Of a stretch of 64,000 nt of DNA, positions 24,540 through 37,756 are shown in pieces. How positions within the stretch are numbered: the first letter of the stretch is position 1; the number at the start of each line of letters is the position of its first letter. Where the stretch lies: the NCBI RefSeq assembly GCF_022682495.2, contig NC_071392.1, positions 57,747,459 through 57,811,458 of the forward strand. Reading direction: 5' to 3'. Made by a program: the position numbers and the translations under genes. This DNA is from Desmodus rotundus. Its lineage: Eukaryota > Chordata > Mammalia > Chiroptera > Phyllostomidae. The notes beneath the pieces were generated by a model. That model was not told the origin of the DNA, ran no database searches, and worked only from the letters and a program-made list of their open reading frames with translations.

Positions 24540-25145
24540 AAAGTATTATGCTAAGTAAAGTAAGCCAGGGAGTAAAATACCAATACCATATGATCTCACC
24601 TATAAGTGGAACCTAATCAACAAAACAAATAAGCAAGCAAAATACAACCAGAGACATTGAGGTTGGGAACAGTCTAGCAGTGGCCAGGAGGGAGTGGGGT
24701 GGGGACAGTGGGAAGAGGGGATTGCAGGAACTATAATAAAGGACACATGGACAAAATCGGGGGGGATGGTGGGGGTGGGGGAGGGAGGTGGGTTCAGCTG
24801 GGGTGGGGGGGAGGGAAGGGGAAAAAAGGCATACAACTGTAATTGAATAACAATAAAAAATAAATTAAAAAAAATAAAAGCTATAGGTTGATAAAATACT
24901 GAAAAAAAAAATACAACCAGAGGCACTGAAATAAAGAACAAACTAACAGTAACTAGAAAGGAGGGGGAGAGATAATATGGGAAGGGCCATCAAGGAACAT
25001 GTATAAAGGACAACATGGATAAAGCCAAATGGGTTAGGTCTGAGGGAAAGAGGCAGGGATGGGTGGGGTCAGTGGTCATGGTGGGGTGAAAATGGAGACA
25101 ACAATAAAATACTTGAACAACAATAAATTAATTAAATAAATAAAA
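24540..25145 (+). mobile_element. Old LINE-1 3' end, sense, interrupted by a younger copy
   Basis: Sense ORF2 end and 3' UTR (AGTATTATGCTAAGTAAAGT, then ACCATATGATCTCACCTATA) run to about 24653, are interrupted by a younger 254-bp L1 end, and resume at 24908 through to a tail at about 25145. 5'-truncated. Confidence 0.75.
24654..24907 (+). mobile_element. Young LINE-1 3'-end insertion with 15-bp TSD
   Basis: The L1 3' UTR (GGTTCAGCTGGGGTGGGGGG type) is inserted in an older L1. AAAATACAACCAGAG is present at 24639-24653 and again at 24908-24922 as the target-site duplication. After a first A-rich tail (to about 24877) a short non-L1 stretch (GCTATAGGTTGATAAAATAC) precedes a second A run, suggesting a small 3' transduction. 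Confidence 0.8.
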
Positions 25146-25269
25146 TTATTTAATCTCTTCAAAAGAAGAGAGAAAACCTACAATAGAAAAGGCACAGAAA
25201 ATGGAACACACAACATAAGGTGGTGGAATTAAATCTAAATACACAAGTAATAACAATATATATAAATAG

Positions 25270-26141
25270 GACAAAGGACTTGAACAGACACTTCTCCAAA
25301 GAAGACATACAGAGGGCCCAGAGACATAGGAAAAGATGCTCAGCATCACTAGCCATCAGAGAGATGCAAATTAAAACCACAATGCGGTACCATCTCACAC
25401 AGGTCAGAGTGGCCAACATAAACAAATCAACAGACAAATGTTGGAGAGGATGTGGAGAAAAGGGAACCCTAGTACACTGTTGGTGGGAATGCAGACTGGT
25501 GAGGCCAGTGTGGAAAACAGTATGGAATTTCCTCAGAAAACTAAAAATGGAACTGCCCTTTGACCCAGCAATTCTGCTGCTGGGATTATACCCTAAGAAC
25601 CTTGAAACCCCAATCCAAAAGAACCTATGCACCCCAAAGTTCATAGCAGCACAATTTACAATAGCCAAGTACTGGAAGCAACCTAAGTGCCCATCAGCAA
25701 ATGAGTGGATCAAAAAACTGTGGTACATTTACAGAATGGAATTTTATGCAGCAGAGAGAAAGAAGGAGCTTATACCCTTTGCACAGCATGGATGGAACTG
25801 GAGAGCATTATGCTAAGTGAAATAAGCCAGAGGGTGAGGGACAAATACCATATGATCTCACCTTTAACTGGAACATAATCAACAAAAGAAAAAAGTAAAC
25901 AAAATATAACCAGAGACATTGAAGTTAAGAGCAATCTAACAATAACCAGAGGGGAGTGGGGAGGGGATAGTGGGGAGAGGGGTTTACAGGAACTACTATA
26001 AAGGACACATGGACAAAACCAAGAGGGAAGGTGGAGGTGGGGGAGGGAGGTGGGTTTGGCTGGGGTGGGGTAGAGAGATGGGGAGAAAATGCAGACAACT
26101 GTAATTGAACAGCAATAAAAAAAAGTTTAATTAAAAAAACC
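25270..26141 (+). mobile_element. Young LINE-1, sense, 5'-truncated, with TSD
   Basis: It begins in distal ORF2 (GACAAAGGACTTGAACAGAC), includes the C-terminal Cys/His motif (CWRGCGEKG...) in a mostly open frame (25220-25816), and ends with the 3' UTR and tail at about 26140. TSDs are CAATATATATAAATAG at 25254-25269 and the same sequence with two extra TA units at 26142-26161. Inserted into the 27.6-kb HECW intron in gene orientation. Confidence 0.88.
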
Positions 26142-26161
26142 CAATATATATATATAAATAG

Positions 26162-26739
26162 AATGACTGCCTATTGATACACAAAGACTGAAAAAAATGA
26201 CAAAAAGAGAAAATATTCCCTCAACTTAAATTTCACTTTCTCATCAAAATATTCAAACTCCTCTTTCCTTGAGTTTACTGTTTAGAATTTCAAAAGCTGA
26301 AGATGTGAGGAGTTTTAATTCTTGCTCATGTAGGGACTACCGATAAAGCCAATGTTATTCAATCCTTTACCCTTAGTCTTCTCATTACTGGAATATAGTC
26401 ACAGTATAGGCACCACTGAGATGCTTAAATGGGGATGTGTGTAGAAGATCAGACAAAATGGGAAAGAATGCAGTTAATTGCTGCCACTAAACCCTCATGT
26501 CCCTTTTGGTGGTCTTTTGAATATTTCTGAAAACTGTAAAACTCTACTTTGCATGACTTCCTCAATAAATCACTAACATTGGAAAATAACCTCTTTGCTA
26601 TTCAAATCCTTATTAACCCTGTCAAGATATATCAATTCCATTCTTTCCCCTCCACCACACTCTCATTGACACCTCTTTTCCCTATGCATTACTATGTAAA
26701 TTAGAACTACCATCCTTCACATTGCCCATTAACTCAATT
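26162..26739. other. Intron sequence without recognised features
   Basis: Non-L1 intron DNA. No exon, RNA gene or named repeat is seen. Confidence 0.45.
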
Positions 26740-27390
26740 CCTTCCTCTGTATTCATCTCCACATCTAAATATTTACCTCTTCACTTCTTCCTTTCTAGTC
26801 CTTCTATTGTCTTCTCTCCATCATGGCCAATATTTGGATCTTCATCATTTCTCTCCTGAACTTTGAAGGGCCTCTTAGAAGATATATCCTATCACCCTAT
26901 CAAAACCAGATTTAAATTTTATAAACAGGTCAAATTGTGCCACTTCTGCCCCTCAAAAAAGCTTCCATGGCTCTTATTCGATATGAAATAAATATTTCTA
27001 AGCACAATTTCCATGGTCTCTAAAGTGTGGCCCTAACCTAACTCTCCATCTTGTGCTAGTTTTTATTCCTTCTGGTATTCTTCACCTCCATCAAAAACAC
27101 AGTGTCCTTTCCTAATTACGCCCTTTCTGGAATGGCGTCTGTCCTACAGACATCTCATTCTGTTTTAAAGGCTCAAGTTAAATGCAAAGATTTGGTGATC
27201 AAGGCAGGCTTTAGTAATTTTTTTGCCTTTCTTTAATCATTCTCTTTGTGTCTCCATTTCCCCACATCTCTTTTATTGTTTTATGTACTATGTCTCCTAC
27301 AACACTATAAGTTTTTTAGAGCAGGACCTTATCTTTGTAACTACTCTGACCCCTCAGAACCTGGTGCTTTCATTTGAAGATAGAAAACAA
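26740..27390 (+). mobile_element. LINE-2 fragment, distal ORF and 3' end
   Basis: Diverged sequence matches the general pattern of mammalian L2: TTTCTCTCCTGAACTTTGAA, then AAAGCTTCCATGGCTCTTAT, then CTCTAAAGTGTGGCCCTAAC, then CTGGAATGGCG and CTCAAGTTAAATGCAAAG with a final GGCAGGCTTTAGTA. Order and spacing fit a sense L2 3' portion. This is an ancient, inactive insertion. Ends are approximate. Confidence 0.65.
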
Positions 27391-30300
27391 CATTCAGAGT
27401 GGGAGAAAGTTCTTTAACATAAACAGTTGAGCTTTAGCATGAGTATTGTGTCACTGCCACTTATGTTCATTCATCTCTCCCCAAATTTCACTACTTTGCC
27501 ACAAAAAGAAGTACCATACTGAGTCATATGGGTCATTTATTCATTGGCTGCTTTATTTTCTCATGGTATATAAAAATTTAAGGGAATTTCCAAGGAATTT
27601 TCAGGGGATTTATATTAATTGAAAAGCTTTCTGATCCACGATGGTGAAGAAGTGGAAATGACACTAACCTCTTCCCAGGACCAATCTGGGATTAAAACTA
27701 AATTGTAGAGAAATCATCCTGAATAACCAAGTGAACAGTAGCTGGAGAGAAACCTCAAACCAAGGGCAGACAGAAGAAACGACTTCACCATACCAAGACT
27801 GGTAGGGAGTGTGAAGGAAGGGCAAGAGGGCTGGCTGGGCTCCGGTAAGGTCCAGAGGGATATTTCAGTGAGCAGGGGGTTCCCCCTGATAAATGTGATG
27901 TCTAAACCCCAAGCTGGGCTCCCCAGTCTACAACAACAGAGTCAGAAAGGAATCCAGATAACAACCAGTTGTGAAAAGCAGCAGGGCTTCTTTCCACCAG
28001 GGATAGATAGCTGGGGACTGAGAGAGGCTCTTAAAGGGCACATGCGCAAAATTTATTTTGTAGCCACTTACCCTTGGTTCCGCCACAAGGAGGGCAGGGG
28101 GGACCAGAGATGCTTTAAGAGAGTCTGGGGTTGGCTCTGGGGAGAGAACTGAAGGAACAGCCACCAGGAACCCTGTGCTGAGACAGTCCCCATACTGCAG
28201 AATCCATCTTTGTCAGGCATAACACTCCTCTCCAAGTGGCATCAGCTTGAAGAGAAGCAATAGCCCAGCCCACAGTAATTACCATGCCACATTCTCTGTT
28301 GTTTAAGCCAGACTGCTGATTAAAGCTTGAGGTTATATCACTGATCAGTTTAACAACAAAAGCAGAAAAAACAAAGAAGCACCCACAATGGGAAAACAAA
28401 GAGACAGATCCAAAGTGAAAGAACAAGAGAATTCTCCAGAAGAAGAGCTAGATGAAATGGAGGCAAGCAATTTATCAGATTGAGAATTTAGAGTAACAAT
28501 TATAAAGATACTCAACAATATGAAAAAAAGACCAAAAAAACATAAGGAGAAGTCAGAGAATGCGATATCTGAAATTAATAATACACTGGAAGGAAAAAAC
28601 AGTAGGGTGGATGGAGCAGAAGATCATACCAGTGATTTGGGAGGCAGGGCAGAAAAAAACACCCAGGTAGCAAAGAGAAAAAAGAATTTAACAAAATCAG
28701 GAGAGCTTAAGAAACATTTTGGACAACATGAAGTATAACAACATCTACATAATGGGAATACCAGAAGGAGAAGAGAGCAAGCAAGGGATTGAGAACCTAT
28801 TTGAAGAAATAATGACTGAAAAATTCCCAAATCTAGTGAAGGAGAGAGACACAAAGTAGAGGAAGCTCAAACACTCGCAAACAAGTTGGACCCATAGAGC
28901 CTACACCAAGACACATCATAATTGAAATGACAAGTCTTGGAAACAACGAGAGAATCCCAAAAGCTGAAAGAGAAAAACGGGTAGTTATCTATAAGGTAGC
29001 ATCAATTATATTGGCATCTGATTACTCAACAAAAGCATTTCAGGCCAGAGGGAAGTGGCATAAAATATTCAACAACATAAAAAGCAGGGACCTATAACCA
29101 AAGCTATTTTACCCATCAAGGCTATTATTTAAAATTGAAGGAGAAATAAGTAGCTTCCCAGGGAGAAAAAGCTAAAGAAGTTTTTTAACACCAAACCAGG
29201 ACTACAACAAAATGTTAAAGGGTTTGCTTTAATAAGAAGAAAATGAAAAGGAGAAAGAAAAAAAAAAACAGAGGAAAACAGTCTAACAATAAAATGGCAC
29301 TAAATATGTATCTATAATTAATCAACTTAAATGTACATGGCTTAAATGTTCCAACCAAACGACAAAGAAGAGCTGAATGGACAAGAAAACAAGACCCACA
29401 TATGTGCTGCCTCCCTTCTCAGATAGAAAGATGCACACAGACTAAAAGTAGAGGGTTGGAAAAAGTTATTTCATGTTAGTGGAAAGGGAAAAGTGCTGGG
29501 GTTGCTGTATTTATATCTGACAAAATAGACTTTGAAACTAAGGCTATAGTAAGAGACAAAGAAGGACATTGCATAATGATAAAGGGAACAAACATACAAA
29601 AGGATACAACCCTAGTAAACATTTACACATCCAACATAATAACACCTAAATATGTGAAGCAAAATTTCATGGACATAAAGGGAAAGATCGACAAAAATAC
29701 AGTCATAGTCTGGAATTTTAACACCCCATTGACTTCACTAGATATATCTTCCAGACACGAAATCAACAAGGAGACTGTGACCTTAAGTGACACACTAGAT
29801 CACATGGATGTAATTGATATATACATAGCATTTCATCCCAAAGCAACAAAATATGTATAGTTTTCAAGTGTACATGGAACATTTTATAGGATAGACCAAA
29901 TGTTACAACACAAAACAGGTCTCAATAAATTTAGGAAGATTGAAATCATATCAAACAAATCTCTGACCACAATGATATGAAACTAGAAATCAATCACAAG
30001 AAGAACAACAAAACTTACACAAAGCCATGGAAGCTAAATAACATGTTATTAAATAATGAATTAGTCAGCAATAAGATCAAGGAAGAAATCAAAAGGTACC
30101 TGAAAACAAATAAAAATAAAGACACAATAATCCAAAATCTATGGGATACTGGGAAAGAAATCTTCAGAGAGAAATTCTTAACATTACAGGCATATCTGAA
30201 AAAAAAAAAGAGATAAAGTTCAAATAAACAATCTAACTTCATAACTAAAGGAAGTTGAAAAGGAACAACAAAGCCCAAAGTGATTAGAAGGAAGAAAATA

Positions 30301-31728
30301 ATAAAGATCAGTGCAGAAATAAGTGAAATAGAGTCCAAAAAAATGATACAAAAGACCAACAAATCCAACAGCTAGTTATTAGAAAAGATGAACATAGTTG
30401 ACAAACCTTTGATGATACTCATCAAGAAAAAAAGAGAAAGGACTCAAATAAACAAAATCAGAAATGAAAGAAAAGAAATAACAATGAACCCTAAAGTAAT
30501 ACAAAGGATTGTAAAAAAAAGTATTATGAATAACTACATGCCATCAAACTAAACAATGTGGACAAGATAGATAAATTCCTAGAAACATATAATACGCCAA
30601 AACTAAACCAGGGAGAATCAGAGAATCTGAATAGACAGATTACACCTAATGAAATTGAAGCAATAATCAAAAACTCTCAACAAACAAAAGCCCTCAACCA
30701 GATGGCTTCACAAGTGAATTTTACCAAACATTTCGAGAAGAACTAATACCTCTCCTTCTCAATTTTTTTCACAAAATTCAAGAAGAAGGAAGCCTCTTAC
30801 ACTCATTTTATGAGACTGGCATTATCCTAATTCCAAAATCACAGAAAGATATAACAAAGAAAGAAAATTATAGGCAAATATGCCTGATGATGATAGACAC
30901 TAAAATTGTCAACAAAATATTAGCAAACCTAATATAGCAATGCATCAAAAAGATCATGCACCATGATGAAGTGGGATTTATTCCAGGAATGCAAGGTTGG
31001 TACGTTTGTAAATTAATAAATGTGATACATCACATAAACAAAATGGAGAATAAAAACCACATGATCATCGCAATAGATGCAGAAAAAGCATTTGATAAAA
31101 TCCAGTACCACTATATGATAAGAACTCTCTGAAAAATGAAATTAGAAGGAAGATACATAAACATAATAAAGGGAAATATATGGCAAACCTAGTTCCAGCA
31201 TTATGCACAATTGGCAAAAATAACAATTGTTCCCCTTTAGATTGGGAACAAGACAGGGATGCCTGCTTTCACCTCCCTTATTCAATATAGTACTGGAAGT
31301 CCTAGCCACAGGAATCAGACAATAGGAAGAAATAAAAGGCATGTAATTGGAAAGGAAGAAGTAAAACCATCATTATTTGCACATGAAATGACACTGTACA
31401 TAGAGAACCTCAAAGAATCCACCAAGAAAGTATGAGAATTGAAAAAAGAATTCAGCAAACTAGCAGGATGCCAAAATTCATATCCAGAAATTAATTGTAT
31501 TTTATATGCATATTTCAAAATAACAGAAAAGGAAATTAAGCAATCACATATGCAATTACTACAGAAAGAATAAAATATCTAGGAATAAATCTAACCAAGG
31601 AAGTAAAAGACCTGTACTTGGAAAATTCTAAGACTGAAGAAAGAAACTGAAGAAGATACAAATAAACAGAAGCATACTTTGTTCATGGATGGGAAGAATT
31701 AGCATCATTAAACTCTCCATGCTGCCAA

Positions 31729-34700
31729 GTGTACATGGAAAATTGTCAAAGATAGACCACATGGTAGGACACAAAGCAAGCCTCAACACATTCAAGAAAA
31801 TTGGAATAAATCAAGCATTTTCTCTGACCACAAGGGACTGAAACTAGAAACCAACCCCAAAGGAAAAAACCCGAAACACTCAAAATCATGGAGACTGAAT
31901 AGCACGCTATTAAACAATGAATGGGTCAAGAACAAAATTGGGGAAGAAATCAAAAACTTTCTGGAAAAAAAATGAAAAATAACTCACAACAACCCAAACT
32001 TATGGGACACAAAAAAGGCAGTCATAAGAGGGAGGTTCATACCAATACAGGCCTACCTTAAAAAGATAGAAACATTTCAAACAAACAACCTAACCCTACA
32101 CCTACAAGAACTTGAGGAACAACAACAAAGACAGCCCAGACCAAGTACAAGGAAGGAAATAACCAAGATGAGAGCAGAGTAAAATGACATAGAGGCTAAA
32201 AGCACAATACTAAGGATCTTGAATCCAGGAGCTGGTTCTGTGAAAAGATAAACAAAATCGACAAGCCTTTAGGCACGCTCATCAAGTAAAAAAGAGGATC
32301 CAAATAAGCACAGAAATGAAAGAGGAGAGATTACAACTGATACCACAGAAATACAAAGGATTGTAAGAAATTACTACGAAGAACTGTATGCCAAGACATT
32401 TGAAAACCTAGATGAAATGGACACATTGCTAGAAAAATGTAATCTTGCAAAACTGAATGAAGAAGAAGCAGAAAACCTGAACAGACCAATAACAGCAGAT
32501 GAAATTGAAGCAGTCATCAAAAAACTCCCAACAAACAAAAGCCCTGGAACAGATGGTTTCACAAGAGAATTCTACAAAGCCTTTCAGAAAGAGCTAACCC
32601 CTATCCTACACAGCCTATTTGAGAAAACCCAAACTGATGGAAGACTCCCAAACTCTTTTTATGAAGCCAGCATCATCCTAATCCCAAAACCAGGTAAAGA
32701 CAAAACAAAGAAAGTAAACTTCAGGCCAATATCGCTGATGAACATAGACGCTAAAATTCTCGACAAAGTATTGGCAAACCAATATGGGAGTGGGGAGGGG
32801 ATAATGGGGAGAGGGGTCTATAGGAGATACTATAAAGGACACAAGGACAAAATCAAGGGGGAGGGTAGAGCTGGGGGAGGGAGTTGGGACAGGCTAGGGT
32901 GGTGTGGAGGGAAGGGGAGAAAATGCAGACAATTGTAACTGAATGAAAATAAATAAATTAATTTTAAAAATAAAATAAAATAAATATTGGCAAACCACAT
33001 CCAGCAATACATTAAAAAGAACATACACCATGACCAAGAGTGATTCATCCCAGGGATGCAAGGATGGTACAATATTTGCAAATCAATAAATATAATACAT
33101 CAGATAAACAACAGCAAAGACAAAAAACACATGATAATATCAATAGATGCAGGAAAAGCATTTGATAAGATACAGCACTAATTTCTGATAAAAACACTCA
33201 GCAAAGTGGGAATATAGGGAGTATGCCTCAACATCATAAAGGACATATATGAGAGACCTACAGCCATCATCATACTCAATGGACAAAAACTTAGACCTTT
33301 CCCACTAAGATCAGGAACAAGACAAGGATGCCCTCTCTCACCACTCCTATTCGACATAGTATTGGAAGTCCTAGCCACAGCAATCAGACAAGAAAAAGCA
33401 ATAAAAGGCATCCAAATTGGAAAAGAGGAAATGAAACTGTCACTGTTTGCAGATGACTCAATGGTGTGCATGCAAAATCCTATAGACTCCACCAAAAAGC
33501 TACTTGACCTAATAAATGAATTTGGCAAAACAGCTGGATACAAAGTCAATCCTCAGAAATCAAAAGTATTCCTATATATCAACAATGAAACAGCAGAAAC
33601 AGAAATCAGGAAAAAAAAAATCCCATTTGATATAGCAACAAGAAAAATAAACTACCTAGGAATAAACCTAACCAAGGAGGTAAAAGACTTGTACTCAGAA
33701 AACTACACAACATTGAAGAAAGAAATTAAGGAAGACACAAACAAATGGAAGCATGTACCATGCTCATGGATTGGAAGAATTAACATCATCAAAATGGCCA
33801 TACTACCCAAAGCAATTTATAGATTCAATGCAATCCCTATTAGAGTACCCATGAGATATTTCACAGATATAGAACAAACATTTCAGAAATTTATATGCAA
33901 CCATAAATGACCCCGATTAGCTGCAGCAATTTTGAGAAAGAAGAACAAAGCAGGAGGGATTACAATACCAGATATCAAACTGTATTACAAGTCCACTGTA
34001 ATCAAAACTGCCTGGTACTGGCATAAAAACAGGCAGATAGATCAATGGAACAGAACAGAGAGCCCAGAAATAAACTCAAGTCTTTATGGACAATTAATAT
34101 TTTACAAAGGAGGCAGGAGCATAAAATGGAGCAAAACAGCCTCTTCAACAGATGGTGTTGGGAGATCTGGAAAGCTACGTGCAAAAAAATGAAACTCGAT
34201 CACCAACTTACACCATACACAAAAATAAACTCAAGATGGATAAAAGACTTAAATATAAGTCATAACACCATAAAAGTCCTAGAGGAAAACATTGGCAGGA
34301 AAATCTCAGACATTCCAGGTAGCAACATCCTCACAGACATGTCCCCTAAAGAAAGGGACATAAAGGAAAGAATAAACAAATGGGACCTCATCAAAATAAA
34401 AATCTTCTGCATGGCCAAATAAAACAGCATTAAAATACAAAAAAACCAACAGTATGGGAAAACATATTTGCCAATGAAACTTCACACAAGGGCCTGATCT
34501 CCAAAATATATAAAGAACTCACATGACTCCACTCCAGGAAGACAAACAAAGCAATTAAAAAATGGGCAAAGGACTTGAACAGACACTTCTCCAAGGAAGA
34601 CATACAGAGGGCCCAGAGACATAGGGAAAGATGCTCAGCATCACTAGCCATCAGAGAGATGCAAATTAAAACCACAATGAGGTACCATCTCACACCAGTC

Positions 34701-35449
34701 AGAGTGGCCAACATAAACAAATCCACAAACAAATGTTGGAGAGGATGCGGAGAAAAGGGAACCCTAGTGCACTGTTGGTGGGAATGCAGACTGGTGAGGC
34801 CACTGTGGAAAACAATATGGAATTTCCTCAGAAAACTAAAAATGGAACTGCCCTTTGACCCAGCAATTCTGCTGCTGGGATTATACCCAAAGAACCCCGA
34901 AACACCAATTCAAAAGAACCTGTGCCCCCCAATGTTCATAGCAGCACAATTTACAATAGCCAAGTACTGGAAGCAACCTAAGTGCCCATCAGCAAATGAG
35001 TGGATCAAAAAACTATGGTACATTTACACAATGGAATTCTACTCAGCAGAGAGAAAGAAGGAGCTCCTACCCTTTGCAACCACATGGATGGAACTGGAGA
35101 GCATTATGCTAAGTGAAATAAGCCAGGCGGTGAGGGACAAATACCATATGATCTCACCTTTAACTGGAACAGAATCAACAGAAGAAAAAAAGCAAACAAA
35201 ATATAACCAGAGACATTGAAGTTAAGAACAATCTAACAATAGCCGCTGTGGGGGGTAGTGGGGAGGGGACAGTGAGGAGAGGGGATTACAGGAACTACTA
35301 TAAAGGACACATGGACCAAATCAAGGCGGATGGTGGAGGTGGGAGAGGGCGATGGGTTCAGCTGGGGTGAGGTGGAGGTATGGGGAGAAAAGGCATACAA
35401 CTGTAATTGAATAACAATAAATGTTTTAAAAAATAAAAATAAAAAAATT
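31729..35449 (+). mobile_element. LINE-1, sense, 5'-truncated in ORF2, 13-bp TSD, nested in an older L1
   Basis: TSD TCCATGCTGCCAA lies at 31716-31728 and 35450-35462. The copy starts within the ORF2 endonuclease and runs through the reverse transcriptase (LFADD is in the open segment 33362-33910), the Cys/His motif (34575-35219) and a 3' UTR with A-rich tail. ORF2 is broken by several frameshifts and by a further L1 3'-end insertion at 32782-32984. Confidence 0.92.
32782..32984 (+). mobile_element. LINE-1 3'-end insertion inside a nested L1, 13-bp TSD
   Basis: A 203-bp L1 3' UTR with tail (GGGAGTGGGGAGGGGATAAT to an AATAAATAAATT-type tail) splits the ORF2 of the 31729-35449 copy. TSD TATTGGCAAACCA is perfect at 32769-32781 and 32985-32997. 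Confidence 0.93.
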
Positions 35450-35475
35450 TCCATGCTGCCAAAAGCAAACTATAG

Positions 35476-35800
35476 CATCATATTTTGGGGGGGAAGGTTT
35501 TTTATTCAAATGCAGTTGTCTCCACTTTCCCTCCTGCATGTTCTTCTGCGCCACCTTCCCCACCTCCCACCCTCAATCTTACCCACATTTGGCTTCGTCC
35601 ATGGATCCTTCATACATCTTCCTTGATTACCCTTCCTCCTCTTTCCCTTGTTAACCTTCTCCCTCCTCCCATCTTGTTACTGCTACTTTGTTGTTTATTT
35701 CAATGCCTGTAGTTATATTTTGCTTGCTTGTTTGTTTTGTTGATTAAGTTCCACTTACAGGTGAGACCATACGGTATTTTTCTTTCACTGCCTGGCTTGC
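35476..35800 (-). mobile_element. LINE-1 3'-end insertion, antisense, imperfect 12-bp TSD
   Basis: An antisense L1 3' UTR and distal ORF2 (AATGCAGTTGTCTCCACTTT; CCACTTACAGGTGAGACCAT) are inserted in the old sense L1. AGCAAACTATAG at 35464-35475 and AGCAATCTATAG at 35801-35812 are the likely target-site duplication with one difference. Confidence 0.82.
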
Positions 35801-36049
35801 AGCAATCTATAGATTCAATGCAATTCCTTTCAAGATTTTAATGATTTATTTTAAAGAACTAGAACAAATATTTATATGTAAGCAGAAAAGGCCATGCACA
35901 GCAACAGCAATTCTGAGAAAGACGGACAAAGTTGGAGGAATCATGGTACCTAATATTGAAGTATACCATAAGTCCATAGTAATCAAAACAGCATGGTGGT
36001 GACATAAAAACGTAGATCAGTGGAACAAAATGGAGAGCCCAGAAGTAAA

Positions 36050-36318
36050 ACCATACATTTTTATTTTATTATTTTCTATAAAAACAACTGTAAACCTACT
36101 TTTGTGTTTTCTTATATTTACTTTTTTTATTGCTGTTCAATTATATTTCTCCACATTTTACACCATTACTCTCCCCTGCCCTACCCACCCCCACATCCCA
36201 CATTCAACTCACACCCCATTTTCTCTGTCTACGGGTGCTTTATACATATTCCTGGATGACCCTTCCTCTTCTTTCCCCCGTTATCCTATTCCCTTCTCCC
36301 CTGTGGTTCCTGTCATTT
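36050..36318 (-). mobile_element. LINE-1 3'-end insertion, antisense
   Basis: Old L1 ORF2 is broken after CCATACAT and resumes at ATAGTCAATTAATATTCAAC. The insert reads as a backwards L1 3' UTR (TTTATTGCTGTTCAATTATA, C-rich body). TSD only weakly visible (CATTTTTA / CATTTTAT). Confidence 0.72.
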
Positions 36319-37756
36319 TATAGTCAATTAATATTCAACACAGAATGTAAGCACATAATATGGGCTAAATATAGTTTATTCAATAAATGGTGTTGGGAAA
36401 ATTGGACAGAGACATGCAGAAAAATTAAATTAGACCGACTTTTTCACCACACACAAGAATAAATTCAAAATGGATCAGAGGCTTAAATGTTAGACCCTAA
36501 ACTATAAAAATACTAGAAGAAAACATATGCAGCAAAATCTCAGACATTGCTCACAGCAAATTTTATCTGAATATCTCCCCAGACAAGGGAAACAAAAGAG
36601 AAAATAAACAAATGGGACTACATCAGGCTAAAAAGTTTTTGTATGGCAAAGGAAATCATCAACAAAATAAAAAGGCAATGAACATAATGGGAGAACATAT
36701 TCGCTGATACTTCTGATAAGGGATTAATAACCAAAACTTATAAAGAATCTACAAAACTGAGCATCAAAAAAAACCAAAAACAAACCTCAATTAGAAAATG
36801 ATTCCAGGATCTGAATAGATACTTCTACAAAAATGACATACAGATGGCCAAAAGACATATGAAAAGATACTCGACATCACTTAATCACCAGAAAAATGTC
36901 AATTAAAAACACAATGAGATACCATCTCACACCTGTCAGAATGATTATCATCAATAAATCAACAAACAAGTGCTGGTGAGGATGTGGAGAAAGAGGAACA
37001 CTTTTGTACTTTTGGTAGGAATGCAGATTGGTGCAGCCACAGTGGAAAGCAGTATGGAGATACCTCAAAAAAATTAAAAAAGGAACTGCCCTTTGACCCA
37101 GAGATCCCACTTCTGGGACTATCTCCTAAGGAACCCAAAACATTAATTAGAAAGAATATAAGTACCCCTATGTTCATTGAAGCATTATTTACAATATCCA
37201 AGCTATAGAAGCAGACTAAATGTCCATCAGTAGATGACTGGATAAAACAACTATGGGATACTTATACAATGGAATACTATCAGCTGTAGAAAAGAAGAAA
37301 GTTTTATCCTTTGTGACAGTATGGATGGACCTGGAGAAAATTATGCTAAGTGTAATAAGACAGTCAGAGAAAGCCAAATGCTATATGATTTCACCCATAT
37401 GTGAAATGTAGTGAGCAAACTGAACTAACAAGAAAATGGGAACAGACTCTTAGATGGAAAGCAGGATGACAACTAGTAGGAGGAGGGATGTTAGGGGATG
37501 TAGTTATTGACCAAAAAAGAAAAAGGACTCATGGGTATGGACACCAGTGTGGTGATTGCTGGGGGTAGGAGAGGTGTAAGACTAATTGGTAATGAAGAAA
37601 ATACAGTAAAGGTTAGATTTTAAAAAAGAAAAGTTTCTAAAACAGTTCTGCTCTTGAACATTGTTTATGTCCCTTAATTCACCACTAAACAGTGAATTCA
37701 CTGTTTACTTTTTAGAAGAATTTGAATTCACCAAAGGCACTAGAATCCCATTTACA

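Larger units (their letters stand above)
27622..37625 (+). mobile_element. Old full-length LINE-1, sense, with four nested insertions
   Basis: The L1 5' UTR begins near 27622 (CACGATGGTGAAGAAGTGG). Degenerate ORF1 runs about 28388-29235 (ATGGGAAAACAAAGAGACAG at its start, stop after SNLSD), and ORF2 from about 29295 to 31715, resuming at 35463 to about 37290. The 3' UTR and tail end near 37625. Frames are short and broken. It is interrupted by a 5'-truncated L1 (31729-35449, itself containing another insertion) and by antisense L1 3' ends at 35476-35800 and 36050-36318. With the inserts removed the element is near 5.7 kb. It belongs to an older subfamily than the 7891-14628 copy. Confidence 0.8.

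Noticed and set aside
27811..28152. 113-codon + strand frame before degenerate ORF1
   Set aside because: It falls in the L1 5' UTR, has low-information composition and corresponds to no ORF in other copies.
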